From Mucor racemosus (taxonomy: Eukaryota; Mucoromycota; Mucoromycetes; Mucorales; Mucoraceae), in NCBI GenBank assembly GCA_027405735.1, contig JAPEHQ010000014.1, forward strand, positions 1,717,528 through 1,781,527: a DNA stretch of 64,000 nucleotides, written 5' to 3'. Below the pieces are notes generated by a model. The model saw nothing but the letters and a program-made list of their open reading frames with translations. It did no database searches and had not been told where the DNA came from. Of the stretch, positions 1-12,600 are shown in pieces. Position 1 is the first letter of the stretch; each line of letters starts with the position of its first letter. Position numbers and translations under genes: made by a program.

Positions 1-785
1 TCTGATCACGACGAAGGCCTAATTTATCCAAAGTAAAATTGAAAGTCCGCTCCAAATCGTCTTCAAAGATTTGTTTATACAAATGTCGATCCACAGTACC
101 CTCAATTCTGCATATCTATCGAACTCCGGCATACGTAATGGCCCTCCAAAACATGACACTCCCACCGCCATCTATAACGGTCATCTTCACATAATTAGAT
201 TTCAAGCTCTCACCGTCTCAAATCCAAAGCCAGCTTCTTCCATTTAAGTTAAATCTATTAATGTTGGTCTCATCTGATCAAATCACCCTTTTCCGTTCGT
301 CGGAAGTCCAATCCTTGCGAAGATGACACCATTCTAAACGCCTTTTAATATTAGCCGGAGACAGCATAGGTTTTTTAGGCTTGATAATTGCTCCTATGCT
401 CCCCCTACGGAGCGATTTCGGACAGTTTCCGGGCTTTTATTAACTCCGAAATTACTCTCAAGTAGTTTAAAATGTTACTTGAATTTTTGACTGCTTTTTT
501 TGTTGCTTGGCGAACACAAAACCTTTCATCAGATTCAAACAGCAATTTAAGTCGACCCCTTTTAGACACACCCAAACTTGTGCAACACCGTTTTTTAATT
601 TTTTCCACAACAGGCTTACCTACATGCAATATTTCCGCAACTTGGCGCACTGATTTACCGGTGTTTAAAAGACTAATGGCATCATTCTCCTTATTCTCCT
701 GAAGTTTTTTCATATTAATTTTCAATAGGCCAAAGCACCAGAATCTGTATATGAAATATGCATCTTTTTTATTTTCTTTACCCAA
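1..785 (-). pseudogene. Tc1-type transposase, broken
   Basis: The minus strand encodes a helix-turn-helix start (405-785) with LLNTGKSVRQVAEILHVG, typical of Tc1-type DNA-binding domains. The downstream catalytic part is split over other frames: SDET around the first catalytic Asp near 265-280, and GGGSVMFW near 140-165, both standard Tc1 motifs. Frame changes and stops between these blocks (for example after residue 126 at 405) show it is no longer functional. The final catalytic Glu would lie beyond base 1. Family assignment rests on motifs; the decay is directly visible. Confidence 0.8.
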
Positions 786-1088
786 TTAGGTGTTTATTTA
801 CTGATTTCCAAGCGCTCAAGATACTAGTGCAAATTATGGTTCTACAATCATCGATTATCTAAAAATCAAAAATGGCTCTCAAAACTGTCCCAATGCATAT
901 ACTGTCCCAAATTGGGTATAAATTCAATTGACCAATAAAATTCGAGATTTTTTTAATTTAATATAAAAGGAAATTAATTGATCTTCCGAAATATATAAAA
1001 TATGTCGTACTTTAAATATATTTGTTGTACCTGAAAATCATACTAAACTTAAAACTAAGAAACATTGGGACAGTTTTGGGGGTCACTG
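1..1088 (-). mobile_element. Tc1/mariner-type transposon, 5' part, cut by the window edge
   Basis: Read on the minus strand, the element starts at 1088 with the terminal sequence CAGTGACCCCCAAAACTGTC and abuts a TA dinucleotide (1089-1090), the usual Tc1/mariner target. Transposase remnants lie at 1-785. Its other end is outside the window. The sequence immediately beyond the TA (1091 onward) matches an unrelated second copy of a repeat at 41508, so the insertion edge is well supported. Around 881-920 the motif AACTGTCCCAAT recurs twice more inside the element in inverted orientation, possibly internal transposase binding sites. Different from the Tc1-type element at 30926-32561, whose termini have another sequence. 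Confidence 0.8.
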
Positions 1089-1385
1089 TATATTATAAAT
1101 CAATGAGAACAAATAATAGGAACATACCACTTCCATAATCTACCCGATATCTCTAGGTCCTGAGTTTATCATGAATGAAATTAGGCCATATTGAATAATG
1201 GTGTATTTATGATTCAGGCCAATAATTACAATTTGCTAGTAGGATCCACATCTCGGTTATAAGATTACTTGCTGTATCAACCAGACATGTCAAATCAAAG
1301 TGATTCCTGATTTATCCCAGCGGTAATTCAAGTTAGACACCAGATGAAATGGAGATCTAAATGGGTGTAATCCACAGCATTTCTT
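1089..1385. repeat. Dispersed repeat A, copy 1
   Basis: This segment matches 41508-41792 in the same orientation over almost its whole length, including GACACCAGATGAAATGGAG. It reads as an AT-rich non-coding repeat. The Tc1-type element ending at 1088 sits on its left edge. Confidence 0.75.
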
Positions 1386-2012
1386 GGTTAAGATTACGAC
1401 ACAGTTTGATATGTTAAGTTCTACATTGCTTTGTATTATGTTATGAAGCTCCGTTTATACAGGAATGTGGAACTAGTGTGTGTCACCTAGACTTGACTGG
1501 ATATATGTATATATACAATATAAATAGACTCATTTAAACAGGTCATATAATTAGAGAATGTGAATATAAAAGAAGATGTTTTGATCTTATAATAAAGATC
1601 TTTAGTTTTAGTGTGCTCTTTTATTTTATAACAGTTTTCCTTTATTTTTATTAAATGATTCAGTACATATTTTAGCTTTGAGATTGATATAATCTCCTGG
1701 CGTAACATAAATGTCGATCTAAATTTTATGTCAATACTCATCATCCTAGGTCTCACATCCAAGGTCACAGTCTATAATTAGTGTTACTGTAAATCAATGC
1801 GGATCATTGACTTACATCATATTATTAGATAGTAAAACCCTAGTAATAGTTATAATTAATGTATATAAATACATCCAACAAAGGATGTATTGTTAATAAA
1901 AGTGGAATATTCTGGCAAGATTACTTATATAGACTCTTTTGACATTTCACTAAAGTCAGAAACATCCCATTGTCATTGTTATAAGTCTATGAAAAACTTG
2001 ATTTTTAATAAT
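1386..2012. other. No gene seen
   Basis: AT-rich DNA with short open frames only and no recognisable domain. The segment lies between two dispersed repeats and may be older repeat debris. Confidence 0.5.
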
Positions 2013-2745
2013 TGCAGTAAATTACGATGTTATTTACTAAAATAAAAAAAATATAAAAATAAAAGCAGTAGAAATACAATTATAATCAGCTAAAGTTTTT
2101 ATTACAAAAGATTTCTGAAGAGTTAAAATAATTGAAAAGTATGAAGGTATTTATAGTGATTTGGAGAACTTGGATACCATCAGACTTGAATGGATGTATA
2201 TTTAGTAATCTTCCAGTTTTGAGTACATTGTTATTGATTTGATATTTTAAGGGGTAAATTGTGTAGAGCATTGACCATAAGGGATTGTATGTCAAGTGTG
2301 ACAATATCGACCTTTTGGGAAAATGGTTGTTTTGTTTATTTCTGTTATATCTATTTTATGTAACCTTGATTTTTAAGGGGTAGTTTTTTATATGCTTGAA
2401 TCTTATTTATATTGATAGTGCAACTTCGATATAGATGAGTAGTTGACTAAATTAATATCTTTGTTTATTATCATTATTGGTTTGGATAGAATCCTGTTTT
2501 GATATATATGTCATTTGTGTAATTGATTGCGCCGTGATCAAGGGTGCTATCATCTACACGACATGTATGGTTCAAAAAGGGTGTTTCATATTTTTAGCAT
2601 GCGTTTGTTATTGTGTTCAATTGAAGCGTTTGTTTATTATCGTTGTTCACATTTCAAGTGGCATCATATTTTATGAGCGACACTTGAAATTTAGGTTGTT
2701 TTATTTTTATCAAGCGTTTTTAGTATGTAATTCCACTGCAAGCGC
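2013..2745. repeat. Dispersed repeat B, copy 1 (uninterrupted)
   Basis: This stretch matches 28760-30448, which carries a 1-kb LTR insertion. Here the site is intact: GGGTGCTATCATCTACACG near 2542-2560, so it serves as the empty site. The right part (about 2673-2745, ATGAGCGACACTTGAAATTT) recurs at 32750-32820 and around 42300. No convincing coding capacity. Confidence 0.8.
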
Positions 2746-2828
2746 AATTAAAACATTGCTAAATTGTTCATTTCAGCCGATGTTAAAGCAGTATTACAGC
2801 GCATCAATCATAAACTAAATAAAAAACA

Positions 2829-2859
<31 letters not shown>

Positions 2860-2861
<2 letters not shown>

Positions 2862-3460
2862 CTTATATTTAACCACGTACAGTCTGAAAATTCAGTTTTT
2901 GTAGCGGACATTTTCGGGACTCATTTTATCCTTACCAACACTCATGATTTTGATCAAAAAACAGAAAATTCAAATTTTAATACCAAAATCAACGTTTAAA
3001 TTTACTACATTATGAGAGAAAATTGTAGCCATAGGTAATACACACTTTATAATATCTTAATATTAAACGATAAGTAATGAAAATTTGTACTTTTGACCCA
3101 AAAACGGGTTTTTGATTAAAGAATTTTCATGTAATATTTTACAATAGAAGTGCCTCTTATTTTTTATTGAGCAAATAGAGCGCTAAATTCTGTATATATG
3201 TATATTTTTTGTTTTTATAACTGGTAGTATAAGTTACCCTAGATTTGCAAAACCAGAAAAAAAAAATTGGAAAATGCCAAAATTAATGATCTGGACAAGA
3301 ATAATTTTCGAAATTAATATTCCGCTTATAAGCCCTGCAAGTTTTAAAAATAAGAGATTTTACGATATTTGAAAACTTCTTCAAGAATCTACGATGCTGT
3401 AACCACTCGATTCAAGTTTTTTATTACTGTAAATCGTTACATGTTGTATAATACCGTGCA
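2860..3460. repeat. Dispersed repeat C, copy 1 (inverted)
   Basis: The reverse complement matches 28120-28690 and 32830-33400 at high identity. Shared landmarks are CATGAGTGTTGGTAAGGATA and GAAAATGTCCGCTACAAA. A run of about 29 T precedes it (2828-2856). No intact coding frame. Confidence 0.8.
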
Positions 3461-3916
3461 ATAGTTTATTTGATGACAATAATGGATTGTTTCAGATATT
3501 CTTTAAGGTTTTTCATAAAATCAAATAATGGTTCGAAATTGAATTTTGAAGTTGCATTTAATGCGCAGTGATTATATAAATAAAATATCTTGATTTTATT
3601 AGCTAACAGCTGCTTTTGAAGGATTTTTGGGCACTTTTTTGAAAAAAAAGTCTTTTCTTCTGCTTGAAGGAAATTTAGTAACTGAAAAATGTTTGAAATC
3701 AATAATGAATATTGATCCAAATGTGTAAAAAATTTCAAGATATATACTACAACTATAACGTTATCCAGAATTAAATTTCTAACATCCATAATTTACTGGT
3801 TAAAATCACAGGAATATGTAGAGGGCCCATTTATTCATTGGGAATTCTGTCAGTTAGTAGACCATCTAAATCACCCATATCAAGCATATATTATGGCAAT
3901 TACAACTATATGAAGA
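3461..3916. other. No gene seen
   Basis: AT-rich; only a short minus-strand frame without recognised motifs. Nothing else supported. Confidence 0.5.
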
Positions 3917-4327
3917 TGTCACTTTGTAAGAATTTCTACGAGTGGTTTCATACCTTTGAATCCTTTGCACTTGAAAGACTATTTCCGTCAGGAATATAAA
4001 CCTGACAATATTCGTCATTTTGCTCCACAGCTTTTGCATATCTTGATTATGCCTCGTTTAATGAATAACAACGATCAGGCCCAAGACTTATTTGTTTTCT
4101 TTTCTAATCGTAAGATTTCTGAAGATGTACCAACGCTCACAGTTGCTGGTGGTTTCCGTGATTTTAAGACCATATTGTACATATATAATAGTACTGGGCA
4201 TGTATGTTTAAAGTATCTCATTAATATAGCCTCTGTTATTGAGACACAATTATGTAATGTTCAGTCATGTCATGCAATTGAAGCTTTCAAAAGTCATATT
4301 GGTTTCAATGGAGCAGCACTAGAATAA
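3917..4327 (+). pseudogene. Unassigned coding remnant
   Basis: An open frame runs from 3917 to a TAA at 4325-4327. The first in-frame ATG is only at about 4050, so the visible frame looks like the 3' part of a former gene. Composition (LKDYFRQEYKPDNIRHFAP, later TLTVAGGFRDFKTILYI) looks protein-like rather than random. I recognise no family. It lies beside repeats, so it may be a gene fragment or an eroded transposon protein. The following 4330-4600 holds nothing recognisable. Confidence 0.3.
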
Positions 4328-4600
4328 TGAAGGTCAGATTAAAAAATGAAATTACAAAGTAAACTCAAGATGTAATCAAAGCAGAGAGAAAAATGTATTT
4401 AGACAGTACTTTTGTGTGGTATTTCTTTTTTCTTCAAATGAAGCAATATTTAGTTTACTTCTTGAAATCACTTCCTCGTAAATATTTAGAGAAAAACATA
4501 TATTTCTTCTTACCCTTTCTCTTAAAAGCTCAAAATCTCTGTTGTAGATTTGTATTGTTAAAAAGTGTCTACAGATTTATTATATTATGATTTTTTTTTT

Positions 4601-6844
4601 TTACAAAGTTGCTTGATGAGAAGCCTTCAATTTTTGAACTTTCAAATCAAATGATTCCTTATTTGAAACTTCTTTACATGCTCTATTATACACTTGATTA
4701 GCCTTTTGTAATTTCTTTTGAGAATAAAGGTAAGCAAGGTAAGAAATATAAGATTCTAATACGAATATGAATTGTTAGACATGAAATAAATGCATTTTTT
4801 TTATCACAAAACTTACCTTCTTTATCATCTTCTAAACGGGTGGTTCTATCATACAAATACTCTACACTTTCTTGACCTGTCACATCTGCACTACCAAATT
4901 GGCCTTCGATTTCAATGCATTTCATAAAGAAAGCATATGTAGGGTAAAAGTTCTTGATAATCTTTTTGTAGACATCTCTAGCAGCTTCAATTCCTTGTGA
5001 TTCAGCAGCCCATTGTACGTAGGTTGATTGTAATACTTGTTTGATGCCATTGCGATCAGCCGATTCACTTGTAACAGAAGGTAAAAGAGTGGTTGCCTTT
5101 TCACAAGCTTGAAAGAATAATTTATCTGTTTCCTCAATTGATAATTTAGTATTAGAAAGAATCCAATCTTTGTAAGAGGTCCATAGTAACAATGATTCAG
5201 GGTTACAGTCTAAAGCAGTGACATATAATTTATGTTGTTCCTTTTGATCGTCTTGAGCTAATTGTATGCGATAAATCCAGAGCATAGCACCATTAGGGTG
5301 TGATTCTAAACCCTGTGATACAACACTTTCAGCCTTTTCTTGATCATTTTGTTCAATCAAATGTGCTACCCATAATTCATATAATTTAGCATTGAGTTTG
5401 TTTTGCTTTTTACAGGCTTTGAATGTCTTTTGCAATAATTTGCCGAGGTATAATTTCAAGTTTTCTTCATTTACCAATGCATACCAATCAAGCAAAAACT
5501 TGACATAAAGTTCCCACATGTCAGATTGAGGTACATCAACTAATGCATTATCAAATTCATCAACACACTTCTTTAATGCAGGTACAAAGGCAGGATCAGA
5601 CACTGAAATGTATTGGGATTTCTCCTCCTTTTCTCCTTGCCCTTCCACTTGTGTAAATACAAACAAATGACTTGTAGCGAGGAAAGCACGAGCTTGAGCA
5701 TTGTCAACCATATCACGACGAATGGTTTCGTATACGTAATCAATATCTTTTTGAGTGTCTGTGAATTCGCGGTAAATATCTACAAACTTTTGACGAAATT
5801 CGATATTGTCGGCAGTAGACTGAATGGCATTGTCGTAAATGATTTTAGCTAAAAGACCTTGCAAAATAGGATTGTTGGCTTCCTCTAAAGCAGCAGCCTC
5901 TTCCTTTGTCAATTTCTTTTTGTTCTTTTGTGTGTTTTCCTCATCTTCTTTCCATTGAGCGACATCCTCTCCTGTAACAGCAGGTAAATTGATAGTATTA
6001 TCATCTTCCTCGCTGTCTACTTCCATAGCATCAATGTCCTCTTGATTCTTTTCTTGATCGATACCCAAAATACGTCTTCTTAATTTGATCTTTTCAATAT
6101 ATAATAACTCAAGACGGAAATATTCATGCCATAGTTGTTGATTCTCTGGCATCAAACGTAGTGCACGTTGTAATAAAATTCTGGCTGCTGCCATGTTGGC
6201 ATTGTGTTCATTTTCCCAAGTTGCTGCCATAATCCATAATGATGCATTGTTAGGGTGGTATTGAATTGCTCTAAAAAAAAAAGAAGTCTATATGAATAAC
6301 TAGAGTGATAATCGCATCTAAAATAAACTTACTGAACAAACACACTAGAAAGAACATTGTTGGCTTTGCTTCGTTTAGCATAATCAATGTATTGTAACCA
6401 AAGTGATAAATCACTCTTGAACTTAATGGTTGCTCTTCTGAATAAATTATAAATACGTCTAGCACCAGAATACTGCAAATCACTCCCCTTTAAAGATTCA
6501 GCAATGCCTATAAAAATTCCATTGAAATGAGTATTTGGAAATCAGAGATGTTTCACTTTTTCTCTTACCCATTCTTGCGATTCTCTTTTTACGAAGGTCT
6601 TCAAGATTGATTTCATATTCAATAGCTCTCAAAAAATCAATCTTTTGCTTAATACGACGTTGTAAAGCATATTCAAAATTAGTTCTCTTTTTAATGATGG
6701 ATTTAATCTCGACCTAGAATATAAATTTAGAAAATGAAACCACAACATTTGATTAACACTTACGGGAGAGAAAATATTCTTTTTCTCAAGCCCCTCGAGC
6801 TCAGGAATCATACGCTCAAGATAATATTGTACTGACTCGGCCAT
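4601..6844 (-). CDS. UTP6: U3 snoRNP-associated protein UTP6
   Basis: Five exons on the minus strand: 6844-6764, 6713-6569, 6507-6333, 6270-4817 and 4755-4601, all phases consistent, 669 residues. The start MAESVQYYLERMIPELEGLE is the typical UTP6 N-terminus, and half-a-TPR (HAT) repeats follow (LWLQYIDYAKR, LWHEYFRLELLYIEK, YELWVAHLIEQ). UTP6 is part of the small-subunit processome that processes 18S pre-rRNA in the nucleolus. The region around residues 205-250 is an acidic, lysine-rich linker (MEVDSEEDDN). The protein is longer than yeast Utp6 (440 aa), mainly through this and other linkers. Introns are 50-62 bp. Neighbour CorA is transcribed the same way 172 bp upstream. Identification is firm; exact splice sites are inferred. 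Confidence 0.9.
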
Positions 6845-7016
6845 GTTTGATTATATAACAAAAATATGTATAAAGGAGCAAGATATTTGGTATAGTACAA
6901 TGATTTTATTCAATGATTTAGAAAAAAAAATGGCTCGAGAATATGTCAAAAGTGACACCTTTTCGTTTTGTAAAGCAATACAAAAAGCCACGATTGGATA
7001 GTAGATCAACGGGAGA

Positions 7017-8791
7017 TCATAATAAGCCTAACCGCTTACCATATGAGAGACATCCTACTGAATAAAGGGCCATTCCACCCAAAATCCACCAAAAATAACC
7101 TAAATCTGTATGATCTTTGCCGGGGACTTCGACATTCATACCCCATAAGCTTCCAATCAATGTCAAAGGGATAAATACAGTAGCTAAGAATGTCAATCGA
7201 TTCATAACATTATTGGTCATGTTGTATGTTTGAGTAAGCTCTAAATTAACTTGAGCGAGGTAATTTGTATGAGCTCGATGAAGGATACGATCATAATGAT
7301 TGATATTTTGTACCATAGTAACAACGTGATCTATACAATATGGTATAAGAATATGGATATAAAGATTATCAAATGCAGCAGATAACAAACCTTGAATATC
7401 TCCCAAATAAAGCAATACATCAGTATAAGCTTTTTTACTTTCTAAAATTGCTAACACTGGAGAATTCTTGCCTGCATCAAGGTTGTTTGATACTGCGGCA
7501 TTCAATGCAGTAGATAGCTGTGCAGGGAAAGATTGTTGCTGTTGTTCTAATAATACAAGTTCTCGAGATTTATCTTGATATCTTTTCATTAAACTCTTGA
7601 TCACATCTAATTTTGATCCTAATAACCGGGCCAATTGAGTTGACTTTTTTCTGCAACGACTAATACGTTTCAGCATGTCTGCTTGTTCAGATTTCCTTAA
7701 TACAAGAGATAGTTCATCAATTGATACAGCTTCCATTTCTACTTGAAGAATAATGGGGGCAAAACTATCAGTAATTGAATCAATTAAAGCATAATTCATC
7801 CAATCAGGCGTAATAGGCATATATGCCTTTAATTGATCGCATCTTTCACGAACTGTACCACAGTGATCGGACCTCTTGAAATGAAACTAGATTGATATAT
7901 AAATTAGTATTTATATGATTATCGAATATTACTCTCTTACAGTCAAGAAACCTTCTTTAAAAATCAAGGTGTAATAATTAAATGGCCTGATTAAATCAGA
8001 AATTGGATCAACGTCAAATGCTCTAAAGCAAACAAATGTATAATTTGGAAACAATTCAACCTTTTCACGAGGTTCCTGGGCTTGAATGTCTTCTGTTGTA
8101 AGAGGATGTATATGAAAAGTCTAAAAATAAATAAGTATACAGTAGAGCAATTCAATGTTTGACGAACCTTGCTTAAAACCCTCATTTCCTCAACAGAAGG
8201 ACATAGTACATCTACCCACCATCCCCTTGATTCAACCACAGATTCTAAAGCTTTTTGGCCTTGTTCTGTTAATAATTCGACTAAACTAGTTGAAATGTTG
8301 GAATTTCTTTGAGATGAATAGATTTTAAATCGAATGCCTGATGGTGCTGATTGATGAGCATCGAAATTCTTGGATGATCCATATAATTGGTTTTGTCGGC
8401 TCAATGTCTTTGATAATTGTAATGTACCAGTAGACATTTTACGAGTACGATCTTGAACCATTCTATTAAAAGCAGCTATATCAACATGATCGTCTTTACT
8501 AGCTTTATATCTAGGGTATAAAACATCGGCCTTGACATCTTCTACATCTTCTTCGTCTCCTTCTTTTATTGGTGATTGTAAACTTTTTTCTGTTAAAAAA
8601 CTATGAAAACTACTAGTTCTACGATGATGTTGACCGGGCGATGAAGATAAAGGGGATTCGAGATCGTACTGTGGTTCGGGTGTTTCTCGAAATACAGGTA
8701 AATAGTTTGGATAATCGGCTTCTCCTCCTGCTCCTCCTATCGAGGTTGAACCAGTACCTCTTCGACGCATAGATGATTTATTTGTTGACAT
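7017..8791 (-). CDS. CorA/ALR1-type Mg2+ transporter
   Basis: Three exons: 8791-8168, 8120-7941 and 7886-7017, 557 residues. The signature Gly-Met-Asn of CorA channels is at 517-519 (SLWGMN), right after the first membrane helix; a second helix follows (YFWWILGGMALYSVGCLSYG). The cytosolic part carries ITPDWMNYALIDSITDSF, a hallmark of fungal ALR/MNR-type CorA proteins. The N-terminus is long, basic and Ser-rich, as in plasma-membrane or vacuolar members. The protein probably forms a pentameric Mg2+ channel. The start at 8791 (MSTNKSSMRRRG) follows a T/A-rich leader; an upstream in-frame ATG exists but would begin in microsatellite DNA. Plasma membrane versus vacuole cannot be decided. Confidence 0.88.
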
Positions 8792-9644
8792 TTTTTTTTC
8801 GTAGGTAACAAGGAAAGCAAAAAAAAAGAATAAAAATCTCCTCTTTACATGAATGTAAGGTTTTATTATATCAGATGGAAAAAAAAAAAAAAATCCATGT
8901 TTGCACACAGCAAAAGGATAAAAGAACGCCCCTCCCCCCTCCCACACACACACACACACACACACACAATAGTTACTTCATTTTAGGGTCAAATAAAAAT
9001 GGAATTTCTTTAAAACATATATTAGTTTAAAGGATTTTAACAGACTACCCATTTACTTTTTTTTTAATTTAAAGCTTTTTATCACATTCTAAAAAGTTAT
9101 TTCATCCAGCTGTATTTTTTTTATTACTTATACTCTTGTTGAATCATAGGATATATCTCCTTAGAAATCCTTGGCATGTTTTGCCTGGAATTTTGATTTT
9201 TGGTTTTTTTGATTGGTTAGTCAAATTTGACAGGAAACTACTGAAAATACTCGTATTATTATGTTTTAAGAATTGTTGTGAGCTTTGAAAACAATATAAA
9301 TAGTTTTTATAAATTAGAGAATTTACAAAATTATATAATTTATATGCTGGTATTTTTTATAAATTTTTTTATTTCAAAAAATGTCCATAATCAATGGTAT
9401 TCTTCAACGCATTCATAAAAAAAACACCTTGATCTGATGATGGTTGATTGGCCAACAATTCAACAGGAACTGTGTGCAACATATGATGATTGATACACAC
9501 ACACACACACACACACATTGAGCACAAGGACAAGAGCAATCACGAAGCGCCATTTAAACGCAGTATGATACTTTGAGTATTATCTTACAAGTCTAGTAGA
9601 GGAGGGGTTTTTTTTCTTTCAGAAGCTCAGAGTAGTTGATTATA
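8792..9644. other. Divergent intergenic region with CA microsatellites
   Basis: This region separates the divergent CorA and VPS15 genes. It contains (CA)n tracts at 8944-8968 and 9495-9519, a C-rich stretch near 8929-8942 and homopolymers. The promoters of both genes must lie here; no specific element can be named. Confidence 0.6.
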
Positions 9645-12600
9645 ATGGGAAACAATATATCTAATTTCACAGATATTGCAGCGATTGGAAACTATGTTAG
9701 CGAACTGGGAGACGTTAATTTTGAGAAAAAGTAGATATTAAATTATTGATAATTCTAGTCATGAATCTAACTTTTATGCATAGTTTGGGTAAAGCTCGTT
9801 TTATGAAGACATTACGTGGTAAACACACTGATGGATATGTGGTCATAAAACTATACATAAAACCTGAATCTGGCCAAAATCTAACCAAGCAAGTGAGAAA
9901 GATAAAAGGTAAATTTACTCTTATAAGTGTTAAATAGTCTAAGAGATATTTACAGCAACAACAAAACATTATAGAGGAATCCAAGGCATTGAAAGATGTT
10001 CCGAATGCATTTTATTTTCAAAGAGTAATGGAAACAGATCGTGCTTCTTATCTTATTCGACCCTATTTATATAGTAGTCTATATGATCGGATCAGGTATT
10101 TTATCTGTTATATAATATGTGTGTGGGTGTGGGTGTGTGATTTATGTACTAAATATCAACTACAGTACTCGACCTTTTCTCACTACAATTGAAAAAAAAT
10201 GGATTGCTTATCAATTATTAAAAGGAATTGCTGATTCACATGCAAAAAAAGTGTATCATGGCGATATAAAAACTGAAAATGTACTAGTAACATCATGGAA
10301 TTGGGCATATTTGGTTGATTATGCATTCTATAAGCCAACTTACTTACCTGAAGTAAGTAAACAAAATTGGTTGGAGACCTAAACATTAACATTTATTAGA
10401 ATAACCCTGCGGATTTTTCATTTTTTTTCGATACATCCTACCGAAGAACATGTTACATCGCCCCTGAAAGATTTTACAAGTCTGGCACAGATATAGATCA
10501 AAAAATGGTCAGTTTACGATATTTTATATATATAGATTTCATGTACTAAAAAAAAAAAGTACCATAGAAAATGATGGCAGAGAATGACTACAAAAGTGAA
10601 CTGACACCTGAAATGGATATTTTCTCGATTGGGTGTGTCATTGCAGAGCTATTTCTTGAAGGAACACCACCATTTACATTACCACAGTTATTCAAATATA
10701 GAAGCGGTGAATATAATCCAAATGCCAGCCTAGATCAAATTGAAGATGTGAATATCCGGGAAATGGTCAAACATATGATTCAAATTGATCCAAAAAAGAG
10801 ATATTCCGCTGAAGAATACTTGACACAGTGGCATGGAAAAGCATTTCCACATTATTTTTATTCATTTTTATATCAATACATGAGCACTTTTGTTGAAAAA
10901 TTTAATCATCAACCGCCATCACAACCACAATCAAAGATTATGTCTGAAATATCAACAGCTTATCCAAATGCAAATAGTCGAAAATTAACGGATGCTGATG
11001 GAAAGATTGAGAGGATGTTTTATGACTTTGAAAAGATCATGTATTTTATATCGTTTCCTTGTGAGGATTTGAATGATTCTGATGGACGTAAAAAGAGAAA
11101 TGACTCGATGACAGCTTCATCTGTAAGTGTACACATAATGCATATATGTAGGATTTGCATTGAGTAAATCTATGTAGATTTTGCTTCCGCCAACTTCAAA
11201 TATACCTAATTATTCTGCTGAGAATCCTCCTCTTCCTCCTCTTCCTCCTCCTCCTCCTCCTTCTTCTTCTTTTGCTAATCAGAATACAACAGCTGCACAT
11301 ACACCAGATGGTACAGTATAAATGCTGATGTTGTGGATTACGACTAATATATCAATTATAGAAGAAGGATCTCTTATATTGCTTTCATACGTCAGTTCAT
11401 TATTACGAAATACTCTCTATCCAAGTTCAAAATTGAAAGCATTGGACATCTTATTGGCTTTAGCAGAAAGACTCCCTGATGATGTGAAATTGGATCGATT
11501 AGTACCTTATTTGATTGAACTTTTAAAAGATAATGCAACATTAGTAAGAGCAAATGCTATCAAGACGCTAACCAAAGTGGTGAGTTAATCAATGTATGCA
11601 CCCAAAATAATAAACTAATGAATTGTGTATATAGCTTTGTATGGTGGAATCAATTTCACCTATTAATGCTCGTATTTTTCCTGAATATATTATACCAAGC
11701 ATCGAGCCTTTTGCAAGAGACGAAGATGTTCTTGTTAGATTAACATATGCCAGTTGTATTGCTTTATTAGCAGAAACTGCCCTAAGATTTCTGGAAATGA
11801 CTCAATTGTTGAAAGCGGATAACTTATATCCTCATCATCAAGATATTGATTCTGAAGACCTTGATTTCGAGGTTTGTAGCCATTCCGGTTGTGTATCTAA
11901 TTATTAATAATCATTTATTTTAGTCTGCATACGATACTTCTCTCGAAGATCTTCATACCACTATTCAGAATCAAACCAGTATTTTACTAGCTGATCCAGA
12001 AAGCTCTGTTAAAAGAGCTTTATTAACAAATATTACATGTTTATGTGTATTCTTTGGTCGACAAAAAGCAAATGATATCCTGTTGAGTCATATGATTACT
12101 TATTTGAACGATAAAGATTGGATGCTACGAAGGTATGCATATTAATTGATGTTGCTAATAAGTTATGAGTACTGACTGTCTGAATGTAGCGCGTTTTTCG
12201 AGAGTGTAAAAGGTGTAGGAACATTTGTGGGTTCTAAAAGTTTGGAAACATATATTCTACCATTAATGGTGCAATCTCTTGCAGGTAAATAAGGCAACAA
12301 GTGATAATTAAGAGCTTGTTAATAACATTTGTGAGTAGATGCTGAAGAATTTGTCGTTGAAAATGTGCTTAATTCATTAACAAGTTTATCTGATCTTGGC
12401 TTATTTCAAAAGATGAAACTTTGGGAACTTATTAGTATCATATGGCCCTTGATCTGTCACCCTAATATCTGGATTCGTAATGCTGCTGTAGGTTTTATAT
12501 CATCAAGTGTAAAGCACTTGCCCAAAACTGATCTATGGTGTATTGTATATCCTATGATTAGACCCTTTTTACGTTCTGATATTGCAGAAATCAACGAGCA

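Noticed and set aside
1487..1768. Open frame of 93 codons on the minus strand
   Set aside because: AT-rich composition typical of chance frames, next to repeats, no motif.
2086..2304. Conserved 72-codon minus-strand frame also present at 28836-29054
   Set aside because: Conservation reflects the shared repeat B; changes between copies are not biased to synonymous sites in any obvious way, and no domain is seen.
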